NCBI RefSeq assembly: GCF_032229285.1 | Contig: NZ_CP135084.1 | Coordinates: 1,054,001-1,118,000 of the forward strand | DNA from: Rheinheimera sp. MMS21-TC3 | Lineage (GTDB): Bacteria; Pseudomonadota; Gammaproteobacteria; Enterobacterales; Alteromonadaceae | DNA length: 64,000 nt | Direction: 5' to 3' | Shown: positions 34,610 through 44,417 of the stretch, piece after piece | Numbering within the stretch: position 1 is the first letter of the stretch | Layout of the letters: each line of letters begins with the position of its first letter | The notes under the pieces: generated by a model | Databases searched by the model: none | What the model saw: the letters and a program-made list of their open reading frames with translations, nothing else | What the model was told of the DNA's origin: nothing | Position numbers and translations under genes: made by a program

Positions 34610-36112
34610 GTGCAGCAAACGTATGAGTTTCATGTTGCAGCGCAAGGTGATGTGCTGCAGCAGTATATGGAGCTTAGGGGTCGCAACACTTTTATTATGG
34701 GGCCTATTGGTTCTGGTAAAACATACGGCAGTGCTATGCGTGTGTTTGACCAGATGTGTGAGCAAGAGCCAAACCAAAGCGGCATCAGGCGAAGCAGATG
34801 GGTCGCAGTACGGAATACCTACCCTGATTTAAAGGGTACAACGATTAAAGACTGGTGCGACCTTTATCACAACGAAGATGTAAAGCTCGGTAAGCTAAAT
34901 CAAGACTTTCCACCAACGCATTACTTAGATTTTGATTTACCTGACGGCACAAGAGTCGTATCAGAATTAGTTTTTATGGCGCTAGACAGGCCAGATTCAG
35001 TTAGAAAGCTGCGTGGATTACAGGCTACCGGCTTTTGGCTTAACGAAGTTAAAGAATTAAGTAAGTCGATTGTCGATATGTGCGATGGTCGCCACGGACG
35101 CTACCCAAGCGCGATTGATGGCGGCCCTAGTTGGCATGGCATGATTGGCGATACTAACGCGCCTGATACAGACCACTGGTACTACGAGCTAGCAGAAGAA
35201 GTTAAACCAGCGGGATGGACATTCTTACGTCAGCCTGGCGGTGTAATTGAAAAAGTTACAGGCAGCGGCGTTAACAGAAAGTCGGAATGGCTTGTTAACC
35301 CTAAAGCAGAGAACTTAGCTAACTTGCCTGATGGCTATTACATCAATCAGGTTCAAGGCAAAAAAGACGACTGGATAAAAGTTAACCTGGCGAATCAATA
35401 TGGCAGCGTCAGCGACGGAAAGCCAATTTATCAGGGTTCGTGGGACGACATTAAGCATACGTCGAAGTACAACCTATCCGCTATGCCAATAGTGCCTAAG
35501 CTGCTTATGGGCTTTGACTTTGGCCGAACACCAGCTTGTATTATTGGCCAGCTAATGCCTAACGGTAAGCTTAGAGTTATCAAAGAGTTGATAGCTACAG
35601 GTATGGGCATTCGCAAGTTTATGGACGAGGAAGTACTACCTTGTTTAAAGAAAGATTTTAAAAAGTTTAAACGCTCAGATATTCAAGCCTTTGGTGATCC
35701 GTCTGGTATCGCTAAGTCAGGCAATGACGAGAATAGCCCAATAGGTATTCTTAACGATGAATACAACATAGATACCTACCCAACAAGCACCAACATTCCA
35801 CTGCGACGGTGGGAGTCAGTTAACGCATTTTTAGATAACGACATTGACGGTAAGCCAGCATTTGAGCTTAGCGCGGATTGTCACATTCTTAGAAAAGGGT
35901 TTAACGGTGGGTATCAATTCAGACGGTTAAATGTAAGAGGCGAGAAATACGCCGAAGCTGCAGACAAAAACAGCTTTAGTCACCCGCATGACGCACTTCA
36001 ATACTTAGCACAAGGCGCACAAGGCGAGATTAACTTTAGCTGGCGTGATGCTCATGTAGATGCAGGCCAGAACAGACAAACAATGATTGCCGACTCGGTA
36101 ACAGGATATTAA
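34610..36112 (+). CDS. terL: Terminase large subunit
   Basis: A 500-residue packaging motor. The ATPase domain has Walker A GPIGSGKT (about residues 31-38) and a Walker B-like region near ATGFWLNEVKE. The C-terminal RNase H-like nuclease begins LLMGFDFGRTPACIIG, with further acidic residues in QAFGDPSG. The start is GTG 34610, one base after the terS stop. It drives headful or site-specific packaging; which one is not shown. Confidence 0.9.
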   Translation: MQQTYEFHVAAQGDVLQQYMELRGRNTFIMGPIGSGKTYGSAMRVFDQMCEQEPNQSGIRRSRWVAVRNTYPDLKGTTIKDWCDLYHNEDVKLGKLNQDFPPTHYLDFDLPDGTRVVSELVFMALDRPDSVRKLRGLQATGFWLNEVKELSKSIVDMCDGRHGRYPSAIDGGPSWHGMIGDTNAPDTDHWYYELAEEVKPAGWTFLRQPGGVIEKVTGSGVNRKSEWLVNPKAENLANLPDGYYINQVQGKKDDWIKVNLANQYGSVSDGKPIYQGSWDDIKHTSKYNLSAMPIVPKLLMGFDFGRTPACIIGQLMPNGKLRVIKELIATGMGIRKFMDEEVLPCLKKDFKKFKRSDIQAFGDPSGIAKSGNDENSPIGILNDEYNIDTYPTSTNIPLRRWESVNAFLDNDIDGKPAFELSADCHILRKGFNGGYQFRRLNVRGEKYAEAADKNSFSHPHDALQYLAQGAQGEINFSWRDAHVDAGQNRQTMIADSVTGY

Positions 36113-36116
36113 GCAC

Positions 36117-38345
36117 ATGAAAATAGCACCAAAAGAATACGGGCATGAATACGACGAAGATAGCCCGTTAGATGCGTTGGCTGTGGAGCTTGAGCGAAAG
36201 TTATCGCAAACCATGAGTGACAGAACAGCTATTGATCATGAAATGGTTATCGACCTGCGCAATTACCATGGCCAGTACGATGCCGCTACGCTGGCGGCAA
36301 TGAAAGAGGCTAAGCGAGCCAACCCGTTTATTAAAATGACTCGCGCTAAAACCAATGCGGCTGAATCGCAAATTGTTGATTTACTGTTTCCTAACGATGA
36401 TAAGAATTGGGGCATAGCGCCTACGCCAGTGCCAGAACTTGCAGATCAGGCCAGTAACGAACAAGAAGTGCTGGACGACAACGGCGAACCCTACACCACA
36501 ACAGACGGCGAACAAGTTACCGAAGGCATGTTAGCAGCGCGAGAGCTTGAGCAAATTAAAGAGCGCTGCGACAAGATGGAATTACTGATTGAAGATCAGC
36601 TTGTTGAATCGCGTTTTAATGCCGTTGCTCGGCTGGCAATACACGACGGTTGTGTCGTAGGCACTGGCATTCTGAAAGGGCCGGTTGTTGTCAATAAGAT
36701 GGATAAATCATTTACTAAACAGGGTGATGCCTGGGTAGTTGAAATGCGCCAAAGTATTACGCCAGCGGTTGAGGTAGTGCGGCCTTGGGACTTTTTCCCT
36801 GACCTATCTGCATCACGCATTGAAGAAGCTGAATTCATCTTTGAACGTCGCTATATGAGCAAGCAGCAAATTAAAGGCTTGATTGATAAGCGTGGCTTTC
36901 CCAAAGCTCAAATCAAAAAAATAATGCAAATGTCACCACAATCTACTCAGCATAGCAGTACCTACATGGACGATGTACGAACGCTAGCAGGGCTAAGTGA
37001 TAACTTAAACGATACACGCTATGAAACGTGGGAGTATCACGGACCTATTCCTTATTCAGTGCTGTTTGATTTAGGTGTTATTGATCTGCCATCTGATGAA
37101 AAAGAAGCGCAACTATTTATTCAAGACATGATGCACGAAGAAGTAATGGCAACCGTGTTTTATTGCGGTGGCATTGTGCTGGGTGCAAAGTTGCACATGA
37201 TGCACTACGAAAATTACATGCCTTACCGAGTGTGGAATTGGGAGCAAGACGACAGTTGTATTTTTGGTTACGGCTTACCGCGCATTGTGCGTGACGAGCA
37301 GCGGATCATTAATAGCACTTGGCGCATGATATTGGATAACGGCAGCATAACAGCTGGTCCGCAAGTGATATTTGATAACAAATACATTCGACCCGCAAAT
37401 GGTGACGCAACGATAGAGCCGTTTAAGCAGTGGCACCTATTAAAACCAGTGGACGATGTTCGAAAAGTTTTCTCTACGATTGAATTTAATAGCCATTTAC
37501 CTGAACTGCAGGGCATTTACAGCATGGCTAGGCAGATGATGGATGAAGTTTCCGGCGTGCCAATGCTTAACCAAGGCGAGCAAGGCCAGTCTACGCAAAC
37601 GCTGGGCGGCATGAGCATGCTAATGAATGCAGCTAATGCGGTACGACGCAGACAGATTAAGCAGTGGGACGACAATATTACAGCGCCACTCATTACTGAC
37701 TTCTACGCTTGGAATATGGAGTACGAAGAAGATAATGACGTAAAAGGCGACTATCAAGTTGATGCCCGTGGCACTAGCGCATTACTGGTGCGCGAAACGC
37801 AAGCCGTTGCATTAACTAATTACCTAAGCATGGCAGGTAGTAATCCTGTGTTCGCGCCAGTTATCCAGCTTAAGGCAATTGAAAACCTACGCCAGTGGGT
37901 GAAGCTGCAAGGCTTGCCAGCAGACTTAGTGCCAACTAATGAAGAACTAGAAGCCTACCAGCAGCAGCAAGCAGAGCAGCAAGGCGAGCAGCCACAAGAT
38001 ACCGCCATTGCCGTTGAGCAACTGCGTATACAGCAGATGCAAGCTAAGCAAGAATTTGAGATGCAGATGTTCCAGCGCAAAGCTGAATTAGACATGCAAG
38101 AAAATGAAGCTAGCCGAAACTTAAAGGCGCAGCAAATGCAAGCAGATCTAATGGCCAATGCTAGCAAAGAGCGCATAGAAATAATGAAGCTTGAGCAAAC
38201 CGGCAAAGTGAATACTGAAAAACTATTGGTCGAACTGAAAAAAGTGCAGATGCAAACTGATAAAGAAATGCAGCAGTTTATGACTGAGCTAAAACTTAAA
38301 CAAGTAACGGGTAATTACCGTGCTAACGATGGGTTGGCACAATAA
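36117..38345 (+). CDS. Portal protein
   Basis: A 742-residue protein in the portal position between TerL and the scaffold. The N-terminal third includes KMTRAKTNAAESQIVDLLFP. The middle contains the stretch WEYHGPIPYSVLFDLG, and the C-terminus is a long Gln/Glu-rich helix (about 620-720) like the barrel of large podovirus portals. It forms the dodecameric DNA channel. Recognition rests on length, position and composition. Confidence 0.78.
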   Translation: MKIAPKEYGHEYDEDSPLDALAVELERKLSQTMSDRTAIDHEMVIDLRNYHGQYDAATLAAMKEAKRANPFIKMTRAKTNAAESQIVDLLFPNDDKNWGIAPTPVPELADQASNEQEVLDDNGEPYTTTDGEQVTEGMLAARELEQIKERCDKMELLIEDQLVESRFNAVARLAIHDGCVVGTGILKGPVVVNKMDKSFTKQGDAWVVEMRQSITPAVEVVRPWDFFPDLSASRIEEAEFIFERRYMSKQQIKGLIDKRGFPKAQIKKIMQMSPQSTQHSSTYMDDVRTLAGLSDNLNDTRYETWEYHGPIPYSVLFDLGVIDLPSDEKEAQLFIQDMMHEEVMATVFYCGGIVLGAKLHMMHYENYMPYRVWNWEQDDSCIFGYGLPRIVRDEQRIINSTWRMILDNGSITAGPQVIFDNKYIRPANGDATIEPFKQWHLLKPVDDVRKVFSTIEFNSHLPELQGIYSMARQMMDEVSGVPMLNQGEQGQSTQTLGGMSMLMNAANAVRRRQIKQWDDNITAPLITDFYAWNMEYEEDNDVKGDYQVDARGTSALLVRETQAVALTNYLSMAGSNPVFAPVIQLKAIENLRQWVKLQGLPADLVPTNEELEAYQQQQAEQQGEQPQDTAIAVEQLRIQQMQAKQEFEMQMFQRKAELDMQENEASRNLKAQQMQADLMANASKERIEIMKLEQTGKVNTEKLLVELKKVQMQTDKEMQQFMTELKLKQVTGNYRANDGLAQ

Positions 38346-38518
38346 TGATTATTGATACCCGTACCTGGGAAGCCATCACAGCATTACTTGAGTCAGACAG
38401 GCAAGATGCTATTCAGCGGCTTATACATTCAGACAGCGACCAAGCCAGAGGCGTGATTAAATTTATTGACGAGATACTAGAGCGCTACCCGTTTGAGCTT
38501 AAAAGCAAACCAGATTAA
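38345..38518 (+). CDS. Small hypothetical virion-region protein
   Basis: A 57-residue reading frame starting MIIDTRTWEAITALLESDRQ, overlapping the portal stop by one base. It is acidic and helical and ends 33 bp before a terminator. Its size and position suit a small head accessory protein, but nothing specific is recognised. Confidence 0.55.
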   Translation: MIIDTRTWEAITALLESDRQDAIQRLIHSDSDQARGVIKFIDEILERYPFELKSKPD

Positions 38519-38550
38519 CCCCGCTTAGCGCCCGCTAACCGGAGTACCAG

Positions 38551-38577
38551 AACCCACACATTGTTGTGGGTTTTTTT
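38551..38577 (+). terminator. Terminator between portal and scaffold genes
   Basis: AACCCACA (38551-38558), loop, TGTGGGTT (38565-38572) and a seven-T run. It lies inside the late operon, so full-length late mRNA needs antitermination or partial read-through. Confidence 0.88.
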
Positions 38578-38618
38578 ATGACTGCGATTTAGGTCGCACT
38601 CAACCAGCGAGAAAACCC

Positions 38619-39503
38619 ATGACGATTGAAAACGAAAACCCGCATTCAGACTCGCAAGATGATGAAGCGGTCAGCATGTTTAATCAGTTAACTGAACAAG
38701 ACTCTAATAATGACTCTGATTCGGATGATGAAATGCTGGATCAGGAGAATGACACTGGCATGGACGACGGCGGTGATGATGGTCAAGACGACGGTGAGCA
38801 AGAAGCAGATCCGTGGGCTAATGCACCTGAGACACTACGCCAACAGTTTCAACAACTCCAACAAAGTCACCAGCAGCTTAACGCTAACTATAACGCAACC
38901 GTAGGACGGTTAGCCCCAACGCAACGGGAGCTAGAAGCCTTGCGCAAGCAAATGGCCGAGCGTGAAAAGCAAAATGGTGGCGCTGATGAAAACTCAGATA
39001 TGCCAAGTGCAGAGGACTTAAAGGGTAAGTCTTTTTCAGAAGTTGAAGAAGAATGGCCAGAAGTCGCAGAGTTTTTAAAGCATCAAATCCAACAAGCTAA
39101 GCAAGAAATCACGCAGCAGCTTACGCCATTGCAGCAGCGTTATGAACTGCAGCAGCAGCAAGAGCAGCAGCAGCAGCAACAGGCAATTATTCAGCAAGAG
39201 TATAACCGGCTTGCACAAGCACACCCTGATTATCAACAGGTGGTAAGCAACCCGGCATTTAACCAATGGCTGAGTAAACAACCGCCAGCACTGCAGAAAA
39301 TAGCGCAAAGCGATAGCGCAGATGATGCCAAGTTTGTGTTGGACCAATACAAAGGCGCAAGCGGTAAGTCTAGCCGCAACAAGCGCAACAACCTTGCAGA
39401 CCATGTATCACCGCCCCGCCAGGGTGCCGGTCGTGCAGCTACGTCGCAAATCTCAGACGACATTGATCCAGTCGATTTATACAACCGATTAAATCCTAGT
39501 TAA
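38619..39503 (+). CDS. Capsid scaffolding protein
   Basis: A 294-residue, very acidic N-terminus (residues 1-70, rich in Asp and Glu) followed by a Gln-rich coiled coil (about 85-200) and a basic C-terminus (SSRNKRNNLADHVSPPRQGA). This composition and the place just before the capsid gene fit a scaffold that directs prohead assembly. No sequence family is recognised with certainty. Confidence 0.72.
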   Translation: MTIENENPHSDSQDDEAVSMFNQLTEQDSNNDSDSDDEMLDQENDTGMDDGGDDGQDDGEQEADPWANAPETLRQQFQQLQQSHQQLNANYNATVGRLAPTQRELEALRKQMAEREKQNGGADENSDMPSAEDLKGKSFSEVEEEWPEVAEFLKHQIQQAKQEITQQLTPLQQRYELQQQQEQQQQQQAIIQQEYNRLAQAHPDYQQVVSNPAFNQWLSKQPPALQKIAQSDSADDAKFVLDQYKGASGKSSRNKRNNLADHVSPPRQGAGRAATSQISDDIDPVDLYNRLNPS

Positions 39504-39517
39504 TTAAGGAGCCTATC

Positions 39518-40537
39518 ATGGCTAATAAATATGGCGACATTCCAGTCGCAGCTGGCGTTAAAGCCGAAATAGAAGCATTAAAACACGCTGCACCAATTCT
39601 TGTTTTAAATAAAATTGGTAAAGCAAAAGGCTTAGGCCGCAATGAATCTGATACGTTGAAGTTCCGTCGTATTATTCCATTAGCCCTAGCAACAACGCCT
39701 TTAACAGAGGGCGTTACACCTACTGGCACTGACTTTCGTTATGAAAACGTTAATGCTGTATTAAAGCAATACGGCGATTATATGCCTACAACCGACAAGG
39801 TATTGGACTTACACGACAACCCAGTCGGTAAGGACATGCTAATCGCAGCGTCAGAACAAGCAGCTCAGACTATTGAGCAGGTTACTTACGGCGTAGTTAT
39901 TGCTGGCACTAACGTGGCGTTCGCTAATGGCGCAGCGCGTAACGCAGTAAATACATTTTTAACCAAGAGTCTGCAGCAGCGCGTTACCCGTACACTATAT
40001 CGCAACAAAGGCAAGAAAATGCGTAGCATCTTGTCTGGCTCTACAAATATCGGCACTCAACCGATTGAAGCCGCTTACATTGCGTTAGCACATACTGACT
40101 GTGCGCCGTCTATTCGTGCAATGGAAGGTTTTGTGCCGGTAGCTAAGTACGGCACACGCCAAGCATTGTGTGACGAGGAATTAGGTTCGGTAGATGATGT
40201 TCGTTATATCCTAACGCCGTGGGCTGCTCCGTTTGCTGATGCAGGTGGCGCAAAAGGTACTGCAGGCGCAGTGGATGAAGCAATGTCAACCACAGGCACT
40301 AATGCTGACGTTTACCCTGTGCTTTTCTTTGCAGAAGAAGCCTTTGGTGTGGTTGCATTAAAGGGTACACCAGCTTACGGCGGTGCCATTAAGCCTACCG
40401 TTGTTCACCCTAAACCGACGTCTAGTGATCCATTAGGGCAGCGCGGCTCAGTGGGTTGGAAAACGTATTACGATGCGTTAATACTGAACGATTTATGGAT
40501 GGTTCGCGCAGAAGTTGCGGCACCGCAAAACCCATAA
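39518..40537 (+). CDS. Major capsid protein, N4-gp56 family
   Basis: A 339-residue HK97-fold shell protein resembling the N4-gp56 capsid family. Characteristic parts are GRNESDTLKFRRIIPLALAT then TPLTEGVTPTGTDFRYENVN, QYGDYMPTTDKV and the C-terminal LGQRGSVGWKTYYDALILND. It follows the scaffold by 14 bp with a good site (TTAAGGAGCC) and is followed by a terminator. Confidence 0.88.
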   Translation: MANKYGDIPVAAGVKAEIEALKHAAPILVLNKIGKAKGLGRNESDTLKFRRIIPLALATTPLTEGVTPTGTDFRYENVNAVLKQYGDYMPTTDKVLDLHDNPVGKDMLIAASEQAAQTIEQVTYGVVIAGTNVAFANGAARNAVNTFLTKSLQQRVTRTLYRNKGKKMRSILSGSTNIGTQPIEAAYIALAHTDCAPSIRAMEGFVPVAKYGTRQALCDEELGSVDDVRYILTPWAAPFADAGGAKGTAGAVDEAMSTTGTNADVYPVLFFAEEAFGVVALKGTPAYGGAIKPTVVHPKPTSSDPLGQRGSVGWKTYYDALILNDLWMVRAEVAAPQNP

Positions 40538-40561
40538 GCTAGCTGTTTAACATGGCAAACC

Positions 40562-40588
40562 AAGGGCCGTAATTTGCGGCCCTTTTTT
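40562..40588 (+). terminator. Terminator after the capsid gene
   Basis: AAGGGCCG (40562-40569), loop TAATTTG, CGGCCCTT (40577-40584) and a T run. It would raise capsid mRNA relative to downstream genes. Confidence 0.9.
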
Positions 40589-40603
40589 ATTGTGAGAATA
40601 AAC

Positions 40604-41062
40604 ATGAAAAAGATTAATGCGTCTAGCACTAAACCAGAAATTACCGCTTATGTATCTGAAACATTTGGTGTTGAGCTTCCAGACTCTATGACTAAAGCAG
40701 AAATGTTTGAAGAAGCTAACAAGTTAATGAAAGAAAACGGCATTGCTACTTTTGATACTGACGCGCCAAGCAAGCCAGAGTCTAGCGCAAATGGCAAAGC
40801 CGAACGCTCAATTAAAGGTTATGTCATTCAAATTGAAAAGCCAGCCGATACCAGTTTTGAAGAATTTGTTTGCTGTGCCAATGGCCGTAATTACCAGGTT
40901 AAATACGGTGAGCCAGTTAAAGTGCCGCCAATTGTTGTTGAGCTATTAAAGCTGGCTGTAATAGATGTGCCAGATTACAAAACGCCGGACGGTAAGCTAG
41001 TACCAGCGCATAAAAAAAGCCGATTTGTGTGGGGCATTCGTGAAACTATTTACGCTGAGTAA
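40604..41062 (+). CDS. Hypothetical virion-associated protein
   Basis: A 152-residue protein starting MKKINASSTKPEITAYVSET at ATG 40604. The N-terminal helical motif resembles a HeH/SAP-like fold (PDSMTKAEMFEEANKLM). The second half is beta-rich (KGYVIQIEKPADTSFEEFV). A gene of this kind is common between N4-gp56-type capsid and adaptor genes. Function is unknown. Confidence 0.6.
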   Translation: MKKINASSTKPEITAYVSETFGVELPDSMTKAEMFEEANKLMKENGIATFDTDAPSKPESSANGKAERSIKGYVIQIEKPADTSFEEFVCCANGRNYQVKYGEPVKVPPIVVELLKLAVIDVPDYKTPDGKLVPAHKKSRFVWGIRETIYAE

Positions 41063-41067
41063 TTGAT

Positions 41068-41712
41068 ATGACATTCCTAGAGTTGTGCAATCGCGTGCGG
41101 CAAGAGTCCGGTGTTTCCGGCGGTGACTTGCTAACAGTGGTCAACCAACAAGCGATACTCGCTAAAATTGTTGAGTGGGTACGCCAAGCAGACATTGATA
41201 TAAAAGGCTTACGCAGTGATTGGAATTACTTATGGCGCACGGCTAACACTTCTCTAGTTGTCGATCAGCGTTTATACAGCATGCCAGACCTAGCGTTGTT
41301 TGATGCTAATGAACTGCTATCTGTATCAATTAACAGTAACGAGCTAAGGCCGATGGATTGGCAAGAGTTTAAAGCACAAAAGTACCACACTGCACCAGAT
41401 AAGCGGCAGCCTAGCGTTTACACTTTCAGGCCAGACGGTTTGCTGATGGTATTCCCTGTACCTGATGCGGCTTATGCCGTTGATGTTGAGTACAGCAAAA
41501 CGGTTACACCAATGCTTGCCGATACTGATGTATCAGATATACCAACGCATTTGCACGACGCCATATTACAAAAAGCGCTGATGTACTACGCCAGCCATGA
41601 AGAAGATAACTCTTTGTACGGTGTAGCAAATACACGCTTTGAAGAATATATGACGAAGATGGCAAGCGAGTGTTTGCCTGCAATTAAATTTAACCGCAGC
41701 AGGTTATTCTAA
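41068..41712 (+). CDS. Head-tail adaptor-like protein
   Basis: A 214-residue protein starting MTFLELCNRVRQESGVSGGD, a typical N-terminal helix of phage adaptor proteins that bind under the portal. Helices at both ends flank a beta insert (RQPSVYTFRPDGLLMVFPVP). It sits between capsid and nozzle-like genes, the usual adaptor place. Confidence 0.62.
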   Translation: MTFLELCNRVRQESGVSGGDLLTVVNQQAILAKIVEWVRQADIDIKGLRSDWNYLWRTANTSLVVDQRLYSMPDLALFDANELLSVSINSNELRPMDWQEFKAQKYHTAPDKRQPSVYTFRPDGLLMVFPVPDAAYAVDVEYSKTVTPMLADTDVSDIPTHLHDAILQKALMYYASHEEDNSLYGVANTRFEEYMTKMASECLPAIKFNRSRLF

Positions 41713-43319
41713 TGGCTAGCAATACTAGCGTGCCAGCTATTCCCTTAACGGGTGGCTTAAATTTAGCGGTTAACTCGCAACAAATAGCGCCAGGCGAATG
41801 TACCGAGCTAACCAATTATGAAGTAACAACCGTTGGCCGGTATCAGCGTACAGGGGGCTATGAGCGTTACGACGGCCAGCAGGCGCCATCTAGCGTATTG
41901 GCTGCAAGCTTGCCAGGCTTTCCCTTTGCTACGCCAGAGGAAACGATAGCAGCAGTTAAAGCCGAGCAAGCCGTAAAGCGCGGTTTGATACAGCCCGTGC
42001 CTGGTAGTGGTCCTGTGCTTGGCGTGCTGTTATTCAAGGGCGAGCGTTATGCGTTTAGAAACACAGCAGACGGTAGCGCAGCTAAGATGCACAAAGCAAC
42101 AGGCACAGGCTGGCAAGAAGTTACCACACCAGCATTGCAGCCTAACGGCGTGTATGAATTTGTTGAAACTAACTTTACCGGCTCAGCAAGCACAATTGAA
42201 GTTGTTGGCGTAGACGGTAACAATCCAGCCTTTCGCTTTGACGGCACAACCTTTACGCAGATAACCAGCAGTATTACGCCAGATCAGCCTATTCATATTG
42301 AGGTGCTACCAAGCCAAGTATTGTTACTCGCGTTCCGTGGTGGCTCATTCTTGCATTCTGCAGTGGGTGATCCAGCCAAGTTTAGCGCAGTCGATGGCGG
42401 CGGTGAAATTGCAGTAGGCAGCGAGATAACCGGCATACAAGTACAGGCAGATGCAACGTGCGCGGTATTTACCCGCAACCGCACATTTATGCTTTATGGC
42501 AGCAGCGGCGGCACAAGTGGCGACTTTCAATTAAAAGCACTGGCATTGCAATCAGGTGCTATTGCAAAAACATTGCAAAGCATGGGTAGTGCGGTTTATT
42601 TAGACGACAGAGGTTTAACTCGGCTAGATAGAGTGCAAAGCTTTGGTGACTTTGATAGCGCCGCTATTAGCCAAAAAGTACAACCCTTGCTACTACTAAA
42701 AATACTTAGCGTTAACTGCAGCATGACACTGCGCAGCAAAAACCAATACCGATTGTTTTTTAGTGACAGCACAGTGTTAACTATGACGATGTACGGCAAT
42801 GAAGTGCAAGGCTTTAGTGAGCTGCGCTATAACTTTATTGCTAACTGCACTTGCTCAGGCGAGGACAATAACGGCAAAGAGTTGTTCTTTGTTGGCGGTG
42901 TTGATGGCTATGTATACCAGCTAGACAAAGGAAGCAGCTTCGACGGTGACGCATATTCAAGCTCATTGCAAACCGGCTTTATGACACTAGGCCAGCCCGA
43001 ATATAAAAAGCGGTGGCGCAAGTTAGTGATTGAAGCAGACAGCGTTACTCGCATTGATGCAACCTATCGCTGCTTTTATGATTTTGCAGATCCGAACATT
43101 CCACTTGGTAAAGTGATGCTTGGCTCAGGTAGTAAGTGGGACCTATCCGATTGGGATATTGCCACTTGGGGCGGCAGTTCAACGTCATGGTCAGACTTAT
43201 ACATTGATGGCGTAAGTAGAAGCATAGCGATAAACATTGCCAATACGTCTGATTACTACCCACCACACACACTTAGCCAACTTTACTTACACGCCAGCCC
43301 AAGAGGGCGCAGGAGATAA
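41712..43319 (+). CDS. Nozzle/tail-hub-like virion protein
   Basis: A 535-residue, beta-rich protein starting with PAIPLTGGLNLAVNSQQIAP then GECTELTNYEVTTVGRYQRT, which resembles P22 gp10-type or podovirus nozzle proteins that form beta-propellers below the adaptor. Repeated VDGNNPAFRFDGT and LDRVQSFGDFD motifs fit propeller blades. Function is inferred from fold and place. Confidence 0.5.
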   Translation: MASNTSVPAIPLTGGLNLAVNSQQIAPGECTELTNYEVTTVGRYQRTGGYERYDGQQAPSSVLAASLPGFPFATPEETIAAVKAEQAVKRGLIQPVPGSGPVLGVLLFKGERYAFRNTADGSAAKMHKATGTGWQEVTTPALQPNGVYEFVETNFTGSASTIEVVGVDGNNPAFRFDGTTFTQITSSITPDQPIHIEVLPSQVLLLAFRGGSFLHSAVGDPAKFSAVDGGGEIAVGSEITGIQVQADATCAVFTRNRTFMLYGSSGGTSGDFQLKALALQSGAIAKTLQSMGSAVYLDDRGLTRLDRVQSFGDFDSAAISQKVQPLLLLKILSVNCSMTLRSKNQYRLFFSDSTVLTMTMYGNEVQGFSELRYNFIANCTCSGEDNNGKELFFVGGVDGYVYQLDKGSSFDGDAYSSSLQTGFMTLGQPEYKKRWRKLVIEADSVTRIDATYRCFYDFADPNIPLGKVMLGSGSKWDLSDWDIATWGGSSTSWSDLYIDGVSRSIAINIANTSDYYPPHTLSQLYLHASPRGRRR

Positions 43320-43324
43320 GCACT

Positions 43325-43951
43325 ATGCCGTTTTCACCCTGGCAATTTACAGCGCCTTACATATCGTACACGCCTATTCTTGCGCCTGAAATGAACGGTA
43401 ATTTAGGCGGTATAAGTGTTAGCTTAAAGTACGTTGCTGATGAATTAAATAACTTTATACCGCGACTACCGCCAAATTTCACGGGTAGCAATAAGCTGCC
43501 TGTATCGAGCTATCACAATACCCTGATAGGTATTAGTGGCGAGGGCGACTTAGAGTTAATAGATAAAGCAGCCTTTGGCTTGCTGTCTGGCCGCGACTTA
43601 ACCATTGTTAAAACGCTAGATGCAGCCCTAAACATTGACGGTAACAGCCACGCGAATTTCTATTACTGCCAGCATGAAGATGCAGATCCTGAAGTGGTAA
43701 CGGCGGTAACCGTTAATGAAGCCACAGCCACGGTAGAGGGAACACCAACATTTTCTTCTGGTACTGTTGTTTTTTTTACGCAAGTATCAGACACGCCACT
43801 GGTTTTTGTTGAAGCGCCTGGCGTTACCGTTATTACACCTGGCTTACTAAAAGCGTTCGGCAAAGGCAGCACGGTAGCGTTGGTGTCAATAGACTTAAAT
43901 ACATGGGTAATGGTAGGTGATGTTTATCCGGCTACGGTAGTGGTGCCTTAG
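43325..43951 (+). CDS. Hypothetical tail protein
   Basis: A 208-residue protein starting MPFSPWQFTAPYISYTPILA. The C-terminal half is Val/Thr-rich and beta-predicted (VTAVTVNEATATVEGTPTFS). It follows the nozzle-like gene by 5 bp. A fibre or tail accessory role is likely but not shown. Confidence 0.5.
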   Translation: MPFSPWQFTAPYISYTPILAPEMNGNLGGISVSLKYVADELNNFIPRLPPNFTGSNKLPVSSYHNTLIGISGEGDLELIDKAAFGLLSGRDLTIVKTLDAALNIDGNSHANFYYCQHEDADPEVVTAVTVNEATATVEGTPTFSSGTVVFFTQVSDTPLVFVEAPGVTVITPGLLKAFGKGSTVALVSIDLNTWVMVGDVYPATVVVP

Positions 43952-43952
43952 C

Positions 43953-44414
43953 ATGGCTTCTTCTAAGTACATGCAAGCTTTGCTAGGTGTACTGGCAAGC
44001 GGTAGGCGCAGGAAGCCTGTTTACATTCGGCAGCAGGCGTTGGTATCGCATCTTTATCCGTATTACATAGAGCCTGACCAGCTTAATATTACCAATGATG
44101 TGTTTGATATTGAGCTAACTCAAATTGCAAAATACCTAAATTCAAATGACTCCATTGGGATATTGAATGGGGTGTTTGATATTGAGTTGGTCAGTCAACG
44201 TAAAGACATTGACGACTTAACGGATAATTTAAACATAACCAACGGTGTGTTTGATATTGAGCTTAAATCCGTATTGCGACAAGTCCCTGTAAGTGACCAG
44301 TTAAATATTACCAACGGTGTATTTGACATAGAGATGCGAGCAGTTGGTGTTTACAGCGAGTCAACAGACGCTATCACCATGACAAATGGTGTATTTGATA
44401 TTAGTTTGGGGTAA
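43953..44414 (+). CDS. Repeat protein with five GVFDIEL units
   Basis: A 153-residue protein with a basic N-terminus (RRRKPVYIRQQ) and five copies of a unit with core LNITNGVFDIEL at about residues 44, 68, 93, 117 and 141, a regular 24-25 residue period. Each unit could form one turn of a beta-solenoid or a strand pair. It lies in the tail or fibre region. No known family is recognised. Confidence 0.6.
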   Translation: MASSKYMQALLGVLASGRRRKPVYIRQQALVSHLYPYYIEPDQLNITNDVFDIELTQIAKYLNSNDSIGILNGVFDIELVSQRKDIDDLTDNLNITNGVFDIELKSVLRQVPVSDQLNITNGVFDIEMRAVGVYSESTDAITMTNGVFDISLG

Positions 44415-44417
44415 GTT

